From Bradyrhizobium liaoningense (GTDB lineage: Bacteria; Pseudomonadota; Alphaproteobacteria; Rhizobiales; Xanthobacteraceae): a stretch of 64,000 nucleotides of DNA. The notes beneath the pieces are model-generated. The model did not search any database, was not told the origin of the DNA, and worked only from the letters and a program-made list of their open reading frames with translations. The stretch spans positions 1-64,000 of the forward strand of contig NZ_JAFCJM010000029.1 in NCBI RefSeq assembly GCF_018130955.1, in the 5' to 3' direction. Positions 27,599-34,412 of the stretch are shown one piece after another; within the stretch, counting starts at the first letter, position 1; each line of letters opens with the position of its first letter. The translations under genes and the position numbers were made by a program.

Positions 27599-28897
27599 TT
27601 AGCGGGGTTGAGGGGCGGCCGCGGTGCGGACCGTTTGCGAACGTGAGAGCAGCAGCGTCAGCACCGCGGAGAGGACGAGCAGGCCGCTGACGAAGTAGAG
27701 GCCGCCGACGAAACTGCCGGTCTGGTCCTTGATCCAGCCGATCATGGCCGGTCCGACGAAACCGCCGAGATTGCCGATCGAGTTGATGGTGGCGATGCCC
27801 GCTGCGGCCGCCGAGCCGGACAGGAACATCGTGGGCATGCTCCACAGTGGCGGTTTTGAGGAGGAGATGCCGATATTGACGAGCGTAAGCGCCATCAGCA
27901 CTGCGACGACGCTGGTCGCCATGCCGGCAAGGCCAAGCCCGATCGCAGCGAGCACGCAGGCCAGGACGACATGCCACGTACGCTCACCGGTGCGGTCGGA
28001 GTGACGTGCCCAGAGGATCATCGCGATCACGGCGACCGTCGGCGGGACGGCATTGAGGAAGCCGACCTGGAGCGCGGACAGCCCGAATTGCTTGATGATC
28101 TGCGGCGCCCAGACGCCGAGGGTGTAGAGGCCCGCCGAGGTCCCGAAATAGACGAAGGCGAGAGCGAGCACCCGGATGTCGGCGAGGCCCGCCCAGATGC
28201 TGTGGCTCGCCGTCGCCGCCTTCTGCGCGTTCTCGGCATTCATGGTCTGAACCAGCCAGTTGCGTTCGTCGTCGGCGAGCCACTTGGCCTGCTCGGGACG
28301 GTCGGTCATATAGCCCAGAACAACGAAGCCGAGGACGACCGCAGGCAGCGCCTCCAGCACGAACAGCCATTGCCAGCCCTTGAAGCCGAGCAGTCCGTCC
28401 ATCTCGAGCAGCGCGCCTGACAGAGGCGAGCCGAGCACTGTGGAGAGTGGCGCCGCCGCCATGAACAGGGCGGTGACGGCCGCGCGCTGCTGCGCCGGGA
28501 ACCAGTAGGAGAGATAGAGGATGATGCCCGGGAAGAAGCCGGCCTCGGCCGCACCGAGCAGGAAGCGCAGGATGTAGAAGCTCGTTGCGCCCTGGACGAA
28601 GGCCATCGCTGCCGAGACGAGGCCCCAGGTGATCATGACGCGCGCGATCCAGATCCGGGCGCCGACCTTGTGTAAGATGATGTTGGAGGGAACCTCGAAC
28701 AGGAAGTAGCCCCAGAAGAAGATGCCGGCGCCAAAGCCATAGACGGCCGGCGACAGGCCGAGGTCCTTGTTCATGGTCAGCGACGCGAAGCCGATATTGA
28801 CGCGATCGATGAAGGCCACGAAGTACAGGAGCATGATGAAAGGAACGATGCGCAGGGTAATCTTGCGCAGCACGCGCGTCTGAAGCTCGCTCGCCAC
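27599..28897 (-). CDS. ttuB: Tartrate MFS transporter (TtuB-like, ACS family)
   Basis: Inner-membrane anion:cation symporter of the major facilitator superfamily, about 432 residues and 12 helices. It shows the ACS-family opening ITLRIVPFIMLLYFVAFIDRVNIGFA, and GAAEAGFFPGIILYLSYWFP at TM4-5. GTG at 28897 is preferred because GGAGGT lies 5 bases upstream; the ATG at 28921 has no ribosome binding site. First gene of the ttuBCDE operon, 21 bp before ttuC. Tartrate as substrate is inferred from operon order. Confidence 0.9.
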   Translation of the reverse strand: MASELQTRVLRKITLRIVPFIMLLYFVAFIDRVNIGFASLTMNKDLGLSPAVYGFGAGIFFWGYFLFEVPSNIILHKVGARIWIARVMITWGLVSAAMAFVQGATSFYILRFLLGAAEAGFFPGIILYLSYWFPAQQRAAVTALFMAAAPLSTVLGSPLSGALLEMDGLLGFKGWQWLFVLEALPAVVLGFVVLGYMTDRPEQAKWLADDERNWLVQTMNAENAQKAATASHSIWAGLADIRVLALAFVYFGTSAGLYTLGVWAPQIIKQFGLSALQVGFLNAVPPTVAVIAMILWARHSDRTGERTWHVVLACVLAAIGLGLAGMATSVVAVLMALTLVNIGISSSKPPLWSMPTMFLSGSAAAAGIATINSIGNLGGFVGPAMIGWIKDQTGSFVGGLYFVSGLLVLSAVLTLLLSRSQTVRTAAAPQPR

Positions 28898-28999
28898 CTT
28901 GGACCTCCATGTATTGGTCATTATTGGTTGGCGGCCATGTCTGGTTACGCCACGGGGAAGCCTAGGCGGGTGGATCGGCTGGACTCAATTGGCTCGGGT

Positions 29000-29020
29000 T
29001 TATACAAAAAAATGATATAA
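29000..29020. promoter_or_regulatory. Possible LysR-type binding site in the ttuA-ttuB intergenic region
   Basis: An AT-rich imperfect palindrome, TTATA (29000-29004) with an 11-base spacer to TATAA (29016-29020), in the GC-rich divergent intergenic region. This resembles a T-N11-A LysR box. It lies 30-50 bp upstream of the ttuA start. Assignment is by position and symmetry only. Confidence 0.4.
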
Positions 29021-29050
29021 TCGCCCGGCGCCGGGGAGGACGGCCGACAA

Positions 29051-29968
29051 ATGGAATTGCACCAGCTCCGATGCTTCGTGGCAGCCGCCGAGCAGCTGCA
29101 CTTCGGCCGTGCCGCGCAGCAGCTCCAGATGCTGCCGTCGGCGCTCGGGCGTCAGATCAAGCTGCTCGAGGACGATCTTGGGACGCGGCTGTTCGCTCGC
29201 ACGACGCGCGCGGTGTCACTCACCGAGGACGGCGCGACATTGCTGCGCGACGCGCGCGCCATCCTCGCCCGGGTCGAAGCGGTCGAGAGCAATCTGCGGA
29301 ACCGCTCGCGGTCGCAAGGCGCGCGGCGCCTGCGCGTCGGCGCGATCGACAGCGCGGCTGCGGGGTTGTTGCCGCCGCTGCTGCGGGATTTTCGCGGAAA
29401 GCATCCGGAAGTCGCCGTCCAGCTCCTGGAGGAGAAGACCATCCGTCTCCTGCCAAAAATCCTGTCCGGTGCGCTCGACCTTGCCTTCGTCCGTCCGCCC
29501 GATCGCGCGGACAAGCGGCTCGAATTCCAGCCGCTGCTGATGGAGACGGCGATCGTCGCCCTTCCGCAGCGGCATGCGCTTGCCAAGCGAAAATCGGTCT
29601 CGTTTGCCGAGATCGCCGGAGAACCGATGATCGTGCCCGACCGTCGCTCGCGTCCGCATAGTCATGATCTGACGATGAAGCTGTTCGAGGAAGCCGGCCT
29701 CGCGCCGCGCGTCGTGCAGGTGGCGGACGAGAAGCAGACCATCATCAGTCTCGTCGCGACCCGGCTTGGCGTTGCGATCGTGCCGCGCTGGACGACGCGG
29801 ATGGCGATTCCGGGCGTCAAATTCGTGCCGCTAAAGCTGACGGGGAGTGGCCCCGCCGGCCGCCTTCCGCTCGCGGCGGCCTGGCTGCGCGGCTCGCGCG
29901 ATCCGGCGCGCGATGCGATGCTGTCGGTGCTCGCAACGAAGCTGCGCGCTTACGCGAAGGATGCCTGA
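29051..29968 (+). CDS. ttuA: LysR-family regulator of the tartrate operon (TtuA-like)
   Basis: A 305-residue LysR-type regulator. The N-terminal wHTH is standard: MELHQLRCFVAAAEQLHFGR, AAQQLQMLPSALGRQIKLLE, DDLGTRLFARTTRAVSLTEDG. The C-terminal effector domain begins near residue 95 (RLRVGAIDSAAAGLLPPLLRDF). GGGGAGGA lies about 10 bases before the ATG. It is divergent from ttuB across about 150 bp, the normal LysR arrangement, so it probably activates ttuBCDE on tartrate and represses itself. Its stop directly abuts the stop of the convergent VOC gene. Confidence 0.9.
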   Translation: MELHQLRCFVAAAEQLHFGRAAQQLQMLPSALGRQIKLLEDDLGTRLFARTTRAVSLTEDGATLLRDARAILARVEAVESNLRNRSRSQGARRLRVGAIDSAAAGLLPPLLRDFRGKHPEVAVQLLEEKTIRLLPKILSGALDLAFVRPPDRADKRLEFQPLLMETAIVALPQRHALAKRKSVSFAEIAGEPMIVPDRRSRPHSHDLTMKLFEEAGLAPRVVQVADEKQTIISLVATRLGVAIVPRWTTRMAIPGVKFVPLKLTGSGPAGRLPLAAAWLRGSRDPARDAMLSVLATKLRAYAKDA

Positions 29969-30508
29969 TTAGCGCTTCACGCCGCCGACCTCGCGGATGG
30001 GACGCGAACCATCCCACCCGAGTGCGGCCTGCCGGACATGCTCGAAGAATTGGCCCTTGGCGCCGCTGACGTCGGAGATCTCGATCACCGTGCCCGGATG
30101 CGCTTGCGTGTCGAAATAGGCAAAGCGCCCCTGCGGCCCGCCGATCTGGCCCTCATGGCCGACCTTGTAGCCGAGTGACAAGGCGCGGTCGTAGAGCGCC
30201 TGATAGTCCGTGCTCCAGTAGGACATGTGCTGGAGACCTTCGCGGCCGCCGTCAAGGAACTCCTTGTACATCGACGGCGCGTCGTTGCGCTGCTGGATCA
30301 GCTCGATCTGGAGATCACCGGAATTGGCGAGCGCGATGCTCATCTCGACGGGCGAGTCTTCACCCCGATGGCGGAAATAGTCGGTCTTGACGCGGTCCAT
30401 GTAATACCAGGGGCCGACACCCATCACGTTGATCCAGTGGTCCATCGCGGCATGGATGTCGCGGACGATGTATCCGTTCTGGCGGACGGCTCCGAAGATC
30501 CGGCTCAT
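29969..30508 (-). CDS. VOC-family protein (glyoxalase/dioxygenase fold)
   Basis: A 179-residue vicinal-oxygen-chelate protein. Paired beta-alpha-beta modules are recognisable: VRQNGYIVRDIHAAMDHWIN with GPWYYMDR, and EGLQHMSYWSTDYQALYDRALSLGYK ending AHPGTVIEISD. The His of LQHMSYW and Glu of VIEISD are candidate metal ligands. The family includes methylmalonyl-CoA epimerases, glyoxalases and ring-cleaving dioxygenases; this one is closest to short VOC lyase-type proteins found in aromatic clusters. It is divergent from the CMD-like gene, which suggests a shared pathway. No exact reaction can be given. Confidence 0.8.
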   Translation of the reverse strand: MSRIFGAVRQNGYIVRDIHAAMDHWINVMGVGPWYYMDRVKTDYFRHRGEDSPVEMSIALANSGDLQIELIQQRNDAPSMYKEFLDGGREGLQHMSYWSTDYQALYDRALSLGYKVGHEGQIGGPQGRFAYFDTQAHPGTVIEISDVSGAKGQFFEHVRQAALGWDGSRPIREVGGVKR

Positions 30509-30596
30509 GGGCTGCTCACCTTACGTTCGCTTGGTCTTGACTAGCGGACGGGTAGGGGCGATGCAACGAACAAGAAACAACGCGAGGGAGAGACGC

Positions 30597-31154
30597 GTGG
30601 CAAGGCTGCCCCTGATTGACCCGGAGGCGACGAGCGGCGACATCCGCGCGTCCTTCGACCGCATGCCGGTCAAGCTCAACATTTTTCGCATGATGGCGCA
30701 TGCCGAAGCCAACATGATCCCGGCGATGCGGCTCGGCAATTCCATCCTGCACAAGCAGAAGCTCAGCGCGGTCAACCGCGAGCTTTTGATCCTGCAGGCC
30801 GCGCAACTCGAGGGCGGCGCCTATGAGTGGCGCCAGCACGTGCCGATCGCGCTCGGCGTCGGTGTGGCCCAGAGCCAGATCGACGCGGTGGAGCGCGGCG
30901 ACTATGCCGACGCGTCGCTGAACGCCGCAGAGCAGGCACTGCTCTTTTTCGGTCGCGAGGTCGTCGAGAACGTGCGCGTGCACGACGCCGCCTTTGGCGC
31001 CATGCGCAAGCACTTCAGCGATCAGGAGATCGTGGAATCGATCGTCGCGCTCGGCTTCTACATGATGATGGCGCGGCTCACCGAGGCGACCGAGACCGAT
31101 CTCGATCCCGCCGCCGGCATGAAGGTCTATGACGGCGGCAAGACGCGGAGCTGA
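30597..31154 (+). CDS. Carboxymuconolactone decarboxylase / AhpD-like family protein
   Basis: About 185 residues. GTG at 30597 is chosen because GAGGGAG lies about 6 bases upstream and the protein then begins ARLPLIDPEATSGDIRASFDR, the usual start of this group; the ATG at 30561 has no ribosome binding site. The helical CMD core shows LSAVNRELLILQAAQLEGGAYEWRQH, where the usual CxxC of AhpD is replaced by AYEW, so a peroxidase-reductase role is unlikely. It may decarboxylate or process a catabolic intermediate. Divergent from the VOC gene across about 90 bp. Confidence 0.82.
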   Translation: MARLPLIDPEATSGDIRASFDRMPVKLNIFRMMAHAEANMIPAMRLGNSILHKQKLSAVNRELLILQAAQLEGGAYEWRQHVPIALGVGVAQSQIDAVERGDYADASLNAAEQALLFFGREVVENVRVHDAAFGAMRKHFSDQEIVESIVALGFYMMMARLTEATETDLDPAAGMKVYDGGKTRS

Positions 31155-31209
31155 TCACAAGGCAGACGCTCGCGGTCGACGGCGGCTCAGCGACATGTGA
31201 GCGGGAGCG

Positions 31210-31695
31210 TCATCCGGGCTGGAAACCGCCGTAAGATCCCTTGTGAAACACCAGCGGATTGCAGGCGGCTTCCTCGCCTGAGAGCACTTCGCCCAAAATG
31301 ATGTCGTGATCGCCGGCCTTGTGGACCGCGGTCACCCGGCAGCAGAGCTGCGCCGCGGCGCCCTGCAGCAGCGGCAGGCCGTCGGTGCTGAAGGCAATGG
31401 CTAGATCGTCGAACCGGTTCTTGAGCTTGCCGGTGAAACGGGCAGACAGTTCGGACTGGTGCTGGCCGAGAATGTTGACCGAAAACAATCCGCGCTGCCG
31501 GATCGCCGTGCCCGTGGCGCTGCCTTCATTGGTACAGACGAGCAGCATGCAGGGGGCAAGCGACACCGACGTCAGCGAATTGATGGTCGCTCCAAAGAGG
31601 TCGCCCTCCCACTCGGTCGCAACGATGGCGACGCCGGTCGGGAAGGCGCCCATCACGGAGCGGAAGCGCTTGGGATCGATGGTCTGCATATTCAT
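31210..31695 (-). CDS. Flavin reductase (HpaC-like small component)
   Basis: NAD(P)H:flavin oxidoreductase, about 161 residues, which would supply reduced FAD to the monooxygenase encoded just upstream. Motifs of the flavin_reduct fold are clear: MGAFPTGVAIVAT, FGATINSLTSVSLAPCMLLVC, GLFSVNILGQHQSELSARF, and GDHDIILGEVLSGE. Start at the ATG at 31695 is preferred because conserved sequence begins there. A GTG at 31755 overlaps the monooxygenase stop (GTGA) and would add 20 unconserved residues, but would couple translation; both are possible. Substrate specificity cannot be read. Confidence 0.87.
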   Translation of the reverse strand: MNMQTIDPKRFRSVMGAFPTGVAIVATEWEGDLFGATINSLTSVSLAPCMLLVCTNEGSATGTAIRQRGLFSVNILGQHQSELSARFTGKLKNRFDDLAIAFSTDGLPLLQGAAAQLCCRVTAVHKAGDHDIILGEVLSGEEAACNPLVFHKGSYGGFQPG

Positions 31696-31751
31696 GTCAC
31701 CACAGCCCCGCAGCAGCGGGCGGAGCGGCGGTGCCGCTCCGCCGGCAAAGG

Positions 31752-33338
31752 TCACTTCTTCATCATGTGATAGCTGAGCTCGCCGGGGTCGGTGAGATCA
31801 GGCACCTTCCAGCCGTCGAGGTCGTACTCGGCCATGCAGTCCTCGGCAAAACCCTTGAACCGATCGGCATTGCCGGAGGCCTGTGCGCCGAACAGGCAGT
31901 AGCGGCGGATCTCTTCGGTCGAGCCGCCATAGTTGATCTCGTAGAGCTCGTGGCGGCCGCCGAATTCGCTGCCGATGCAGTCCCACAGCAGCTTGAGCAG
32001 CTTGACGCGCTCCTCGGCCTTGTAGCCGTTGGAGCCGCGCAAGTAACGATCGAGATAGGGGCGGATCTCGCCGTTCTTGAAGTCGCTGGAATGGCTGTTG
32101 AGATAGATCAGGCCGGAGGCGACGGTCTGCTCGATCAGGTATTTCACCTTGGTGTAGGCCATGGTGGCGATGATCTGGTAGGCGTTGCCGGGATCCATGT
32201 TGGGCAGCACATAGTCGCCGATCCACGGCTTTGGATCCCTCACCATCGCATCCGACAGGCTCCAGAACAGGTTTCGCCAGGCGATGACCTCGCCGACATT
32301 GGCCTGCACGCCGCGATAATCCTTGGTGCCCGCGGCCTCCGTCGCCTTCAAGAGAAGTCCGCTGATGAAGTCGAGCTTCACTGCAAGCCGCGTGCAGCCA
32401 TGCACGACGAAGCGCGGCAGGAAGCCGGTGCGCGGGAAGAAATTGTTGGCCTTCTCGATGTCGCCATAGACGAACACGTTCTCCCAGGGCACCAGCACCT
32501 TGTCGAGGATGAACACGGCGTCGTTCTCGTCGAGCCGGCTCGAGATCGGGTAGTCGAACGGACTGCCCATCACGCTCGCGCTCATCTCATAGGAGGTGCG
32601 GCAGATGAATTTCACGCCGGGCGCATTGGTCGGCACCATGAACACGACCGCGAACTTCTTGTCCTGGAGCGGGATCAGGCCGTGATGTGCGACAAACGTG
32701 TAGTTGGTCAGCACCGATCCGGTCGCAACCACTTTTGCGCCTGACACGATCAGGCCGGCGTCGGTCTCCTTCTCGATATGGCAGCAGACATCGGCGACCT
32801 CGTTCGGCGGACGGTCGCGATCGACAGGCGGATGGATGATCGCGTGGTTGATGAAAGGCACGCGCTCCTGGCTGAATTTGTACCAGCGTTTCGCATTGTC
32901 CTGGTACGGATCGTAGAAGTCGGCGTTCGCGCCCAGCGTCGCCAGGAACGCGGCCTTGTAATCGGGCGCGCGGCCCATCCAGCCATAGGTGATCCTGGCC
33001 CATTCGGCGATCGCGCTGCGACCGGCGAGAAGGTCGTCCATGGTCTTCGGTGCCTTGAAGAAGGCGTGGGTCACGCCGCCATTGCCGGTGTCTGTCGGCA
33101 CCAACAGCTTGTCCTTGTGCTTGTCATCGTGCAGCGCGTCGTAGAGGCGGGCGGTCATGCGCGCGGTGTTGCGGAACGCCGGGTGTGTGGTGACGTCCTT
33201 GACCCGCTCGCCGTAGATGAACACGGCGCGGTCGTCGCGCAGCGAATCCAGATATTCCGCACCGGTCTGCGGCCTCGTGACTTTGACGTTGCCCGTGTGC
33301 TCCGGCGGGATCGCCATTGCCGCTGCCTTGCCAGCCAT
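31752..33338 (-). CDS. HpaB-type FAD-dependent aromatic monooxygenase (4-hydroxyphenylacetate 3-hydroxylase family)
   Basis: Large oxygenase component (528 residues) of a two-component flavin monooxygenase that ortho-hydroxylates phenols using FADH2 and O2. N-terminal domain: TGAEYLDSLRDDRAVFIYGE and HPAFRNTARMTARLYD; the acyl-CoA-dehydrogenase-like core includes PPNEVADVCCHIEKETDAG and VPWENVFVYGD. The C-terminal helical domain holds GEFGGRHELYEINYGGS-like sequence (SEFGGRHELYEINYGG). GGGGAGA precedes the ATG by about 8 bases. Followed by the flavin reductase, preceded by an IclR operator-like site at 33359-33392. The true substrate may be another phenol or phenolic acid. Confidence 0.88.
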   Translation of the reverse strand: MAGKAAAMAIPPEHTGNVKVTRPQTGAEYLDSLRDDRAVFIYGERVKDVTTHPAFRNTARMTARLYDALHDDKHKDKLLVPTDTGNGGVTHAFFKAPKTMDDLLAGRSAIAEWARITYGWMGRAPDYKAAFLATLGANADFYDPYQDNAKRWYKFSQERVPFINHAIIHPPVDRDRPPNEVADVCCHIEKETDAGLIVSGAKVVATGSVLTNYTFVAHHGLIPLQDKKFAVVFMVPTNAPGVKFICRTSYEMSASVMGSPFDYPISSRLDENDAVFILDKVLVPWENVFVYGDIEKANNFFPRTGFLPRFVVHGCTRLAVKLDFISGLLLKATEAAGTKDYRGVQANVGEVIAWRNLFWSLSDAMVRDPKPWIGDYVLPNMDPGNAYQIIATMAYTKVKYLIEQTVASGLIYLNSHSSDFKNGEIRPYLDRYLRGSNGYKAEERVKLLKLLWDCIGSEFGGRHELYEINYGGSTEEIRRYCLFGAQASGNADRFKGFAEDCMAEYDLDGWKVPDLTDPGELSYHMMKK

Positions 33339-33358
33339 CGCATCATCTCCCCATTTGC

Positions 33359-33392
33359 GTTCGATTATCGAACTAGTGTCCGTATTCCGAAC
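33359..33392 (-). promoter_or_regulatory. IclR operator-like site upstream of the monooxygenase gene
   Basis: Two 15-bp boxes 19 bp apart. The box nearest the gene, GTTCGATTATCGAAC (33359-33373), is a perfect palindrome apart from its centre. The outer box, GTCCGTATTCCGAAC (33378-33392), is degenerate. Read toward the gene, the 34 bp matches the site at 34315-34348 at 26 positions without gaps, in the same orientation relative to the controlled gene. It starts 21 bp upstream of the ATG. Confidence 0.75.
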
Positions 33393-33443
33393 TTGGCAAA
33401 ACGATACGGCCAGCCCCGCCGATTGGCAAGGGGAGGGCGTCGA

Positions 33444-34274
33444 TCACACCGTCATCGCGGAGACCTGCTCGGCGATGCGGTTGAGCTCGGGGAGAAAATG
33501 CTCGCGCATCTCGTTGCGCGTCGTCCGCGTCGAATGCGTCGACAGATTGATCGCACCGACCGCCTGGCCGCTGCGATCGAGCACCGGCACGGCAAGCGCC
33601 CGCAGGCCGCGCTCGAGCTCCTCGTCGACGATCGAGAAGCGCTGGGCGCGGTCGGAGCGGATGCGGTCGAACAGCGCCTGCAGATCGGTGATGGTCTGCG
33701 GCGTATAGGCCTCGATCCGCTGCGACTTCAGCCGCCGCCAGATCTCGGCCTCGTCGAGGTAGCCGAACATGACCCGCCCGAGCGCGGTGTGCAGCGCCGG
33801 CAGGCGGCTGCCGACCGACAGCGCCGCAGACATGATTCTGCGGGCCGGGACGCGCGCGACATAGACAATGTCATTGCCTTGCAGGATCGCGGCCGAGCAG
33901 GACTCGCCGAGCCGCTCGCTGAGTTCGCGCATCAACGGCGTCGCGCGGTCGATCCAGCTTTGCGTCGAGAGATACGCAAAACCCAGGTCGAGGATCTGCG
34001 GCGCGAGCGAGAACGAGCGGCCGTCCTGCTCGACATAGCCGAGCTGGGTCAGCGTGCGCAGCACGCGCCGCGCGGTTGCGCGCGAGAGCTCCGTGACCTC
34101 AGCGGCCTCCGACAGGGTCATGGTCGGTCGCTGCCGTCCGAACGCGCCGAGCACCGCGAGGCCCTTGGCGAGCGTCGTCATGAACTCCTTGTCGTCGGGC
34201 TCGCCCTTGCGATGCCCCGGCTCGCCGTTGCGATGCCCGGGCTCGCCCTTGTGGGCTGGCGGAGCTTGCGTCAT
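33444..34274 (-). CDS. IclR-family transcriptional regulator (PcaR/PobR type)
   Basis: Winged-helix regulator with an IclR effector domain, 276 residues from the ATG at 34274 (GTG 34313 and ATG 34295 are alternatives; no start has a strong ribosome binding site). The HTH is MTLSEAAEVTELSRATARRVLRTLTQLGYVE. The effector domain contains SCSAAILQGNDIVYVARVP, LPALHTALGRVM, and the late LAVPVLDRSGQAVGAINLS, as in PcaU/PobR/PcaR. An unusual basic N-terminal tail carries GEPGHR repeats. Located between the monooxygenase and the importer it probably controls, with matching operator-like pairs on both sides. Confidence 0.88.
   Translation of the reverse strand: MTQAPPAHKGEPGHRNGEPGHRKGEPDDKEFMTTLAKGLAVLGAFGRQRPTMTLSEAAEVTELSRATARRVLRTLTQLGYVEQDGRSFSLAPQILDLGFAYLSTQSWIDRATPLMRELSERLGESCSAAILQGNDIVYVARVPARRIMSAALSVGSRLPALHTALGRVMFGYLDEAEIWRRLKSQRIEAYTPQTITDLQALFDRIRSDRAQRFSIVDEELERGLRALAVPVLDRSGQAVGAINLSTHSTRTTRNEMREHFLPELNRIAEQVSAMTV
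34191..34256 (-). repeat. Short in-gene tandem repeat in the IclR N-terminus
   Basis: Three imperfect units around GGGCGAGCC / GGCATCGCAA encode HKGEPGHRNGEPGHRKGEP in the regulator's N-terminal tail. The unit is about 21 bp, so changes in copy number would keep the frame. This tail lies before the DNA-binding domain and is not part of the conserved family. Confidence 0.6.
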
Positions 34275-34314
34275 GAGGCGGCCTGTTGACTCCATCTGAG
34301 GTCTGGCGGACACT

Positions 34315-34348
34315 GGTCGACATACGAACGTTAGTTCGAATATCGAAC
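34315..34348 (+). promoter_or_regulatory. IclR operator-like site upstream of the HAAT importer operon
   Basis: Same architecture as 33359-33392: a degenerate box GGTCGACATACGAAC (34315-34329) and a palindromic box GTTCGAATATCGAAC (34334-34348), starts 19 bp apart, with the palindromic box nearer the controlled gene. It lies about 65 bp before the binding-protein ATG and at the start of the divergent iclR gene, so it could serve both promoters and autoregulation. Confidence 0.75.
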
Positions 34349-34412
34349 GCCGGCCCGTGTGTCAATCGATCCACGATGGGAATCCGGCGCATCCAGAGGG
34401 GAGGACGCGCAG

